Shown: positions 15,599 to 18,914 of the stretch, piece after piece
Layout of the letters: each line of letters starts with the position of its first letter
Position numbering within the stretch: the stretch's first letter is position 1
DNA from: Mariprofundaceae bacterium
GTDB taxonomy: Bacteria > Pseudomonadota > Zetaproteobacteria > Mariprofundales > Mariprofundaceae
DNA length: 18,914 nt
Direction of reading: 5' to 3'
Assembly (NCBI GenBank): GCA_027075825.1
Contig: JALSZZ010000051.1
Span: 1-18,914, forward strand
Position numbers and translations under genes: made by a program
Notes under the pieces: generated by a model
Database searches by the model: none
The model's input: only the letters and a program-made list of their open reading frames with translations
What the model was told of the DNA's origin: nothing

Positions 15599-16708
15599 TT
15601 GAAAGAATTAGCAATTCTGGGGACGCGAGGTATCCCCGCTGCACACGGTGGCTTTGAAACATTCGCCGAACATCTGGCGCATTACCTCGTCAAACGTGGC
15701 TGGAAGGTGACGGTGTATTGTCAACAGGAAGGGAAAGGAAGTGTTACAGCGGAAATATGGCAGGATATTACGCTTGTGCATATCCCTGTAGCTGTGAAGA
15801 GCAGTGCCTGGGCGAGCATCATGTTTGATATGCGTTCCACATGGCATGCCAGCAGGAGACACTCTCTTGTTCTGACGCTGGGCTACAATACTGCCTGTTT
15901 CAGCATACTTTACCGCTTGTTTGCTGTTAAAAACATTTTTAATATGGATGGCATGGAGTGGAAGCGTCAAAAATGGCGGTTTTACGAAAAAATATGGTTG
16001 TATTGCAATGAACGAATCGCATGCAGGCTGGGGCATCATCTGATTGCCGATCATCCTGCGATTGCGCAGCATTTGTCCACCCGGGTGCAACAAAAAAAAA
16101 TTACCATGATTCCTTATGGTGCTGACGAAGTTCAATACACCGATGTGGAATTTTTGAAACCATTTTCACTAACGCCGCAAACTTACGCATTATGCATTGC
16201 GCGGATTGAGCCAGAAAACTCGATATTGGAAATCATATCAGCATTCACCAGTATGCCGCGCACCATCAGGCTGGTAATACTCGGTAAACTTGAACCTGAT
16301 CGCCATGCCTATCATCGCAAGGTCCTGGCTGCAGCCAATGAATCGGTAGTCTTTCCCGGAGCGATTTATCATCAGCAGCAGGTTCAGGCCTTGCGCTATC
16401 ATAGTCGCTTGTATGTACATGGACACCAGGTAGGCGGCACCAATCCCTCTTTGCTGGAATCGCTGGCTGCGGGTACAGCTATTCTGGCACACGACAATCC
16501 CTTCAACCGTTGGGTAGCCGGGGGAGCAGCATGTTACTTCAGTAATGTAAAGGAATGTACCAAAGAAATGAACCGTCTTCTGAATGAAGCTTCGGATGAT
16601 GAGTTGCAACGGATGCGTGCGCGCAGTGTGCAACAATTTCATGAAAAATTTCAATGGCATGATGTGTTACAAAAATATGAACAATTATTAACGCATGTCG
16701 CCTCCTGA
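15599..16708 (+). CDS. GT4 family glycosyltransferase with DUF1972-type N-terminus (rhamnosyltransferase-like)
   Basis: The 369-aa product starts 'KELAILGTRGIPAAHGGFETFAEHLAHYL', the defining motif of the DUF1972 glycosyltransferases, which are often annotated as rhamnosyltransferases. 'LGYNTACFSILYR', 'FNMDGMEWKRQKW' and 'IADHPAIAQHL' are further family blocks, and the donor half has 'LCIARIEPENSILEII' and 'GGTNPSLLESLAAGTAILAHDNPFNRWV', where the Ser-Leu-Leu-Glu-Ser is the nucleotide-sugar binding Glu. The start is TTG 15599: no ATG or GTG lies near, the family N-terminus begins right there, and AAGGA sits about 11 nt upstream. It is the last gene of the plus-strand set, facing the sugar transferase gene across a 31-bp gap. 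It presumably adds a side or terminal sugar. Confidence 0.9.
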   Translation: MKELAILGTRGIPAAHGGFETFAEHLAHYLVKRGWKVTVYCQQEGKGSVTAEIWQDITLVHIPVAVKSSAWASIMFDMRSTWHASRRHSLVLTLGYNTACFSILYRLFAVKNIFNMDGMEWKRQKWRFYEKIWLYCNERIACRLGHHLIADHPAIAQHLSTRVQQKKITMIPYGADEVQYTDVEFLKPFSLTPQTYALCIARIEPENSILEIISAFTSMPRTIRLVILGKLEPDRHAYHRKVLAAANESVVFPGAIYHQQQVQALRYHSRLYVHGHQVGGTNPSLLESLAAGTAILAHDNPFNRWVAGGAACYFSNVKECTKEMNRLLNEASDDELQRMRARSVQQFHEKFQWHDVLQKYEQLLTHVAS

Positions 16709-16739
16709 CTGGTCACTGTGCGTTGCTTCAACATGACGG

Positions 16740-17951
16740 TCAGTAGGCATTTTTATGCACAAACCCTTTGAAAATAGTGAGCAGGATAACATAGATATCC
16801 AAAAAAACCGACCAGTTATTGATATACCACAAATCATACTCCACGCGCTTTTCCATTTTCTCCAGCGTGTCCGTTTCGCCACGCAGGCCATGCACCTGTG
16901 CCCAGCCGGTAATGCCCGGTTTCACTTTGTGGCGCAGCATATAATCCGGTATCAGTCGGCGATACTCTTCGTTATGTGCCACAGCGTGTGGTCTTGGCCC
17001 GACAATCGACATATCCCCTTTCAGCACATTGAAAAACTGCGGCAGTTCATCCAGCGATGTGCGCCGCAGGAAAGCGCCAAAAGGAGTGATCCGCTCATCA
17101 TTCCTGCGTGCCTGCTGAACGTTATCCCCGTTCTCGCTGACCATCATCGTGCGGAATTTCCATACCACCACCTTTTTACCCTGCAAACCATAGCGTTCCT
17201 GACGAAACAGGATATCACCGGGAGAAGTCAGTCTGATAATGATGGCAATAATCAGCATCAGCGGCGCTACAGCACACAAAATCACAACAGCACCAACCAT
17301 ATCCTCCAGTCGTTTGATGTAATTATTGATGCCAATCATAGGCGTTTCGCGCAGCGAAATCACGGTCGCCCCGTTCAGGTCGTAAACATGACGTTCGCCC
17401 AGCAGTGAGGCGGTGAACAGATCAGGAATCATATACACCGAGGCTGTGGTATTTTGCAGCGCTGCCAGCAACTGCCTGATCAGTGCGTGATCTTCGACAG
17501 GCAGCGCAATAAACACAATATCAGTATGCCTCTCCTGCACATAATGCATAATGTGCTGATGATCAGTGCCATCACTGAACACTGCCTGCAGGCGAAATCC
17601 CATCCACAGTTCATCTGTCAGTGTTTGTTGCAGATTCCGGGCAGCCTCCCCTTTACCGACAACGACAACAGTACGGCTGTTTTTCCCGTGTTTGCGCAGG
17701 TAATTCAACACAGTGCGACGTGCCAGATGCGTGCAGGCCAATAGCACAGGCATGCTGAGCAACCACACGCTGATCGCTTGCGTTGAATATATCGCCACCT
17801 GCTGACTGATCACACAAAAAAACAACAGGATGGAGGCAATCAACAGCCACGCCAGTAATAATTGCCGTAACTCGCTGAGGAAGCTGCTGCCTCGCCAGCG
17901 CCGGTACACCTGCATATTCTCCAGTACAACCGGTGTCAGCAAAGCAGTCAT
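16740..17951 (-). CDS. WcaJ-type undecaprenyl-phosphate phosphosugar transferase (priming enzyme; 5' end out of frame)
   Basis: This polyprenyl glycosylphosphotransferase should start each repeat unit by moving a hexose-1-phosphate (often glucose) from UDP-sugar to undecaprenyl phosphate. The intact frame of 403 aa has membrane segments, a Rossmann-like middle ('TVVVVGKGEAARNLQQTL'), another TM ('VGAVVILCAVAPLMLIIAIIIRL'), and a complete catalytic domain: 'SPGDILFRQERYGLQGK', 'VWKFRTM', 'LRRTSLDELPQFFNVLKGDMSIVGPRPHAVAHN', 'VKPGITGWAQVHGLRGETDTLEKM'. It lines up with E. coli WcaJ to the last residue pattern. The ATG at 17951 falls inside what should be the second membrane segment and has no ribosome binding site. 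The expected start (LREHHDFFSGGMRILD) lies upstream in another frame (see 17952-18082). It may be a pseudogene, a frameshift-controlled gene, or carry a sequencing error. Confidence 0.85.
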   Translation of the reverse strand: MTALLTPVVLENMQVYRRWRGSSFLSELRQLLLAWLLIASILLFFCVISQQVAIYSTQAISVWLLSMPVLLACTHLARRTVLNYLRKHGKNSRTVVVVGKGEAARNLQQTLTDELWMGFRLQAVFSDGTDHQHIMHYVQERHTDIVFIALPVEDHALIRQLLAALQNTTASVYMIPDLFTASLLGERHVYDLNGATVISLRETPMIGINNYIKRLEDMVGAVVILCAVAPLMLIIAIIIRLTSPGDILFRQERYGLQGKKVVVWKFRTMMVSENGDNVQQARRNDERITPFGAFLRRTSLDELPQFFNVLKGDMSIVGPRPHAVAHNEEYRRLIPDYMLRHKVKPGITGWAQVHGLRGETDTLEKMEKRVEYDLWYINNWSVFLDIYVILLTIFKGFVHKNAY

Positions 17952-18082
17952 GATCAGCAGTGCATCATAGGCCCGCCAGTCGTCGCCATAAAAAACAGCA
18001 CCAGTGGCAGTGACAATACCAGCATCAGTGTATCCAGAATGCGCATGCCACCTGAAAAAAAGTCATGGTGTTCGCGTAGGAT
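17952..18082 (-). pseudogene. Out-of-frame N-terminal part of the WcaJ-type transferase
   Basis: Read from 18082 the minus strand gives ILREHHDFFSGGMRILDTLM and then LVLSLPLVLFF, the normal N-terminus of this family. The frame is lost at a T6 tract (17990-17995). One more T would join it to YGDDWRAYDALLIMTALL and the 403-aa frame, giving about 447 aa, the usual family length. At the expected start the codon is ATC (18082-18080), with GGGGAGGG at a suitable distance upstream (18095-18088), where an ATG would be ideal. The first canonical start in this frame is ATG 18046, which has AGGTGG only about one base before it. As written, this frame stops about 30 codons after 18046. Confidence 0.65.
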
Positions 18083-18140
18083 AATTTCCCTCCCCGCTAT
18101 GTATGGCGAACAACAGCGTAAGCTCTGCTATATTGAGCAT

Positions 18141-18170
18141 CCTTCCCTTATTATTCAAATAAAGGAAAGG
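18141..18170. repeat. Imperfect inverted repeat upstream of the sugar transferase gene
   Basis: CCTTCCCTT (18141-18149) pairs with AAGGAAAGG (18162-18170) with one mismatch. On the minus strand the right arm of the hairpin contains AAGGGAAGG, a ribosome-binding-like string, just before an ATG that opens a short frame (MLNIAELTLLFAIHSGEG). No T-tract follows. It may be a leader structure or chance. Confidence 0.3.
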
Positions 18171-18542
18171 ATTAAAGGCGTGTTTATGATCAAATATCAG
18201 ATCCTGGCGAGGACGCTTCGCGCCCGCGCCAATTGGCTGCGAATAGCATACGATTCTTGCAATCAATAAGCGGCGCATATGCAGAAGGCGTAGTATCGAA
18301 ATCAGTTGAAGACGTGTCAATCAGGCCGTCGGCAGTCTGTTTCCCTGCGTCAGCGTCTTTCCAACCCGAAACGTTGGCACATAGCCCCACCATGCCCGCG
18401 AAAACGCGACTTCCGGCTAACAGCCTGATGACCAGCGAGGCCATGTTTGAGGGTAAAGTAAAGGGCGGCAGGTGCAAGATGCGGATGACTATCGCAGTCC
18501 GGCCCGCATCCTCACAGCGTTCCGCAAGTGACACAAGTCCCC
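18171..18542. other. Intergenic region with no supported gene
   Basis: About 370 bp between the sugar-transferase leader and the terminator of the right-edge gene. Both strands stay open for over 340 bp (plus 18233-18604, minus 18190-18534). The products show no motif I recognise, the starts lack ribosome binding sites (the plus one needs a TTG), and the plus frame runs through the terminator into the tail of the right-edge gene. I saw no RNA gene or repeat array here. It could hold the promoter of the sugar transferase, but none could be defined. Confidence 0.4.
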
Positions 18543-18574
18543 AAAAAAGGGGATGCTACACGAACACCCCCTTT
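18543..18574 (-). terminator. Intrinsic terminator of the FG-GAP protein gene
   Basis: On the minus strand AAAGGGGGTG, a 9-nt loop, and CATCCCCTTT form a 10-bp stem with one G-T pair, followed by further T residues. It starts 14 bp after the TAA of the right-edge gene. The plus-strand reading also ends in a T-rich run, so it may work both ways. Confidence 0.75.
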
Positions 18575-18588
18575 CTTTCCTATGGGCC

Positions 18589-18914
18589 TTATTGCCCGGC
18601 GTAACGCACGCCCACGCCGCTGATGCCGGCAGGCGTGCCGTTGTACAGCAATGCATTGCCGTTATCCCTGACCATGTAGTTCGTGGTGCCCGCGCCGTTA
18701 TCTGCCTGAACCATGACATCCTGCACACCATCACCATTCCAGTCCGTTAGTGCATACTGAGTAGGCGTGAAGGTAGCGTTTTGCATGTACAACAGGCGCT
18801 TTCTGGCATTGGTAATGGGGTCACGCACATCAACCACAGGACGGCCATTGCTGACCAGCGTCGCACCGAGTACCACTTCATCACCGGGAACACCATCCAC
18901 ATCGCCCACCAGCA
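18589..18914 (-). CDS. FG-GAP/VCBS-type repeat protein, C-terminal end (runs off right edge)
   Basis: The minus strand is open from the window edge to TAA 18591-18589, giving the last ~108 residues. Two aspartate-rich calcium-binding-like blocks are visible: 'LVGDVDGVPGDEVVLG' and 'LTDWNGDGVQDVMVQAD', about 57 residues apart. This is the D-x-N-G-D-G-x-x-D pattern of FG-GAP/VCBS repeats, found in secreted and surface proteins, often beside RHS-type sequences. The frame continues upstream (Leu before the apparent GTG), so 18909 is not the real start. The C-terminus is 'GISGVGVRYAGQ'. A terminator follows. It flanks the EPS genes in the same direction as the left-edge secreted protein. Function is unknown beyond probable surface exposure. 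Confidence 0.8.
   Translation of the reverse strand, partial: LVGDVDGVPGDEVVLGATLVSNGRPVVDVRDPITNARKRLLYMQNATFTPTQYALTDWNGDGVQDVMVQADNGAGTTNYMVRDNGNALLYNGTPAGISGVGVRYAGQ

Noticed and set aside
15608..16135. Minus-strand frame of 175 codons
   Set aside because: Antisense of the DUF1972-type glycosyltransferase, whose motifs are unmistakable on the plus strand.
16702..16745. Possible bidirectional terminator between the convergent genes
   Set aside because: CTGAC/GTCAG arms can pair, but the loop is about 24 nt or more with a wobble and no adjacent T-tract.
16755..17408. Plus-strand frame of 217 codons
   Set aside because: Antisense of the catalytic domain of the WcaJ-type transferase.
18190..18604. 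Overlapping frames on both strands (plus 18233-18604, minus 18190-18534)
   Set aside because: No ribosome binding sites, no recognisable motifs; the plus frame uses a TTG start and crosses a terminator and the end of another gene.
1..18914. tRNA, rRNA, CRISPR array or transposase
   Set aside because: Read for these on both strands; none found. The only repeats are short hairpins and the 97-bp palindromic element.

Overview
The window is an exopolysaccharide (EPS) or capsule locus of a Gram-negative bacterium, most likely a proteobacterium. This rests on a Wzx/Wzy-type gene set, a Wzc-type co-polymerase fused to a tyrosine autokinase, a WcaJ-type priming sugar transferase, and the familiar dispersed palindrome whose translation reads 'HTELVSAS'. 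Base composition looks balanced by eye. I cannot name the species.

Layout. Positions 1-1699 (minus strand) hold the 5' part of a secreted protein with repeated Ig/carboxypeptidase-regulatory-like modules; it runs off the left edge. Positions 1700-2133 are a divergent intergenic region packed with hairpins plus a 97-bp dispersed palindromic repeat. From 2134 to 16708 everything is on the plus strand: wzc, a flippase, a CatB-type acyltransferase, a methyltransferase and a sulfotransferase; then a terminator-like hairpin at 8051-8070; then a Wzy-type polymerase, a secreted glycoside hydrolase, a GT2 glycosyltransferase, a serine-acetyltransferase-like enzyme, an orphan GT2 C-terminus, a second methyltransferase, a second sulfotransferase and two GT4 glycosyltransferases. 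Most neighbours overlap by 1-20 bp. On the minus strand, convergent with this, lies the priming phosphosugar transferase (16740-17951), whose conserved N-terminus is upstream in another frame. After a noncoding-looking stretch and a terminator comes the C-terminal end of an FG-GAP/VCBS-type protein (18589 to the right edge).

How it works together (inference from families). The WcaJ-like enzyme loads the first sugar phosphate on undecaprenyl phosphate. The GT2 and two GT4 enzymes extend the unit. Two acyltransferases, two methyltransferases and two PAPS-type sulfotransferases decorate it. Wzx flips it, Wzy polymerises it, and Wzc controls length and export. The predicted product is therefore a sulfated, methylated and acetylated EPS. 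No outer-membrane exporter (Wza) or cognate phosphatase (Wzb) gene is in the window.

Main points for a second look: a GT2 gene apparently cut by a GT2+acetyltransferase cassette rich in AGA/AGG arginine codons, leaving a 103-aa orphan C-terminus; the repeated order acyltransferase, methyltransferase, sulfotransferase; and the broken 5' end of the priming transferase (a T6 tract where T7 would restore the frame, and ATC where an ATG is expected).
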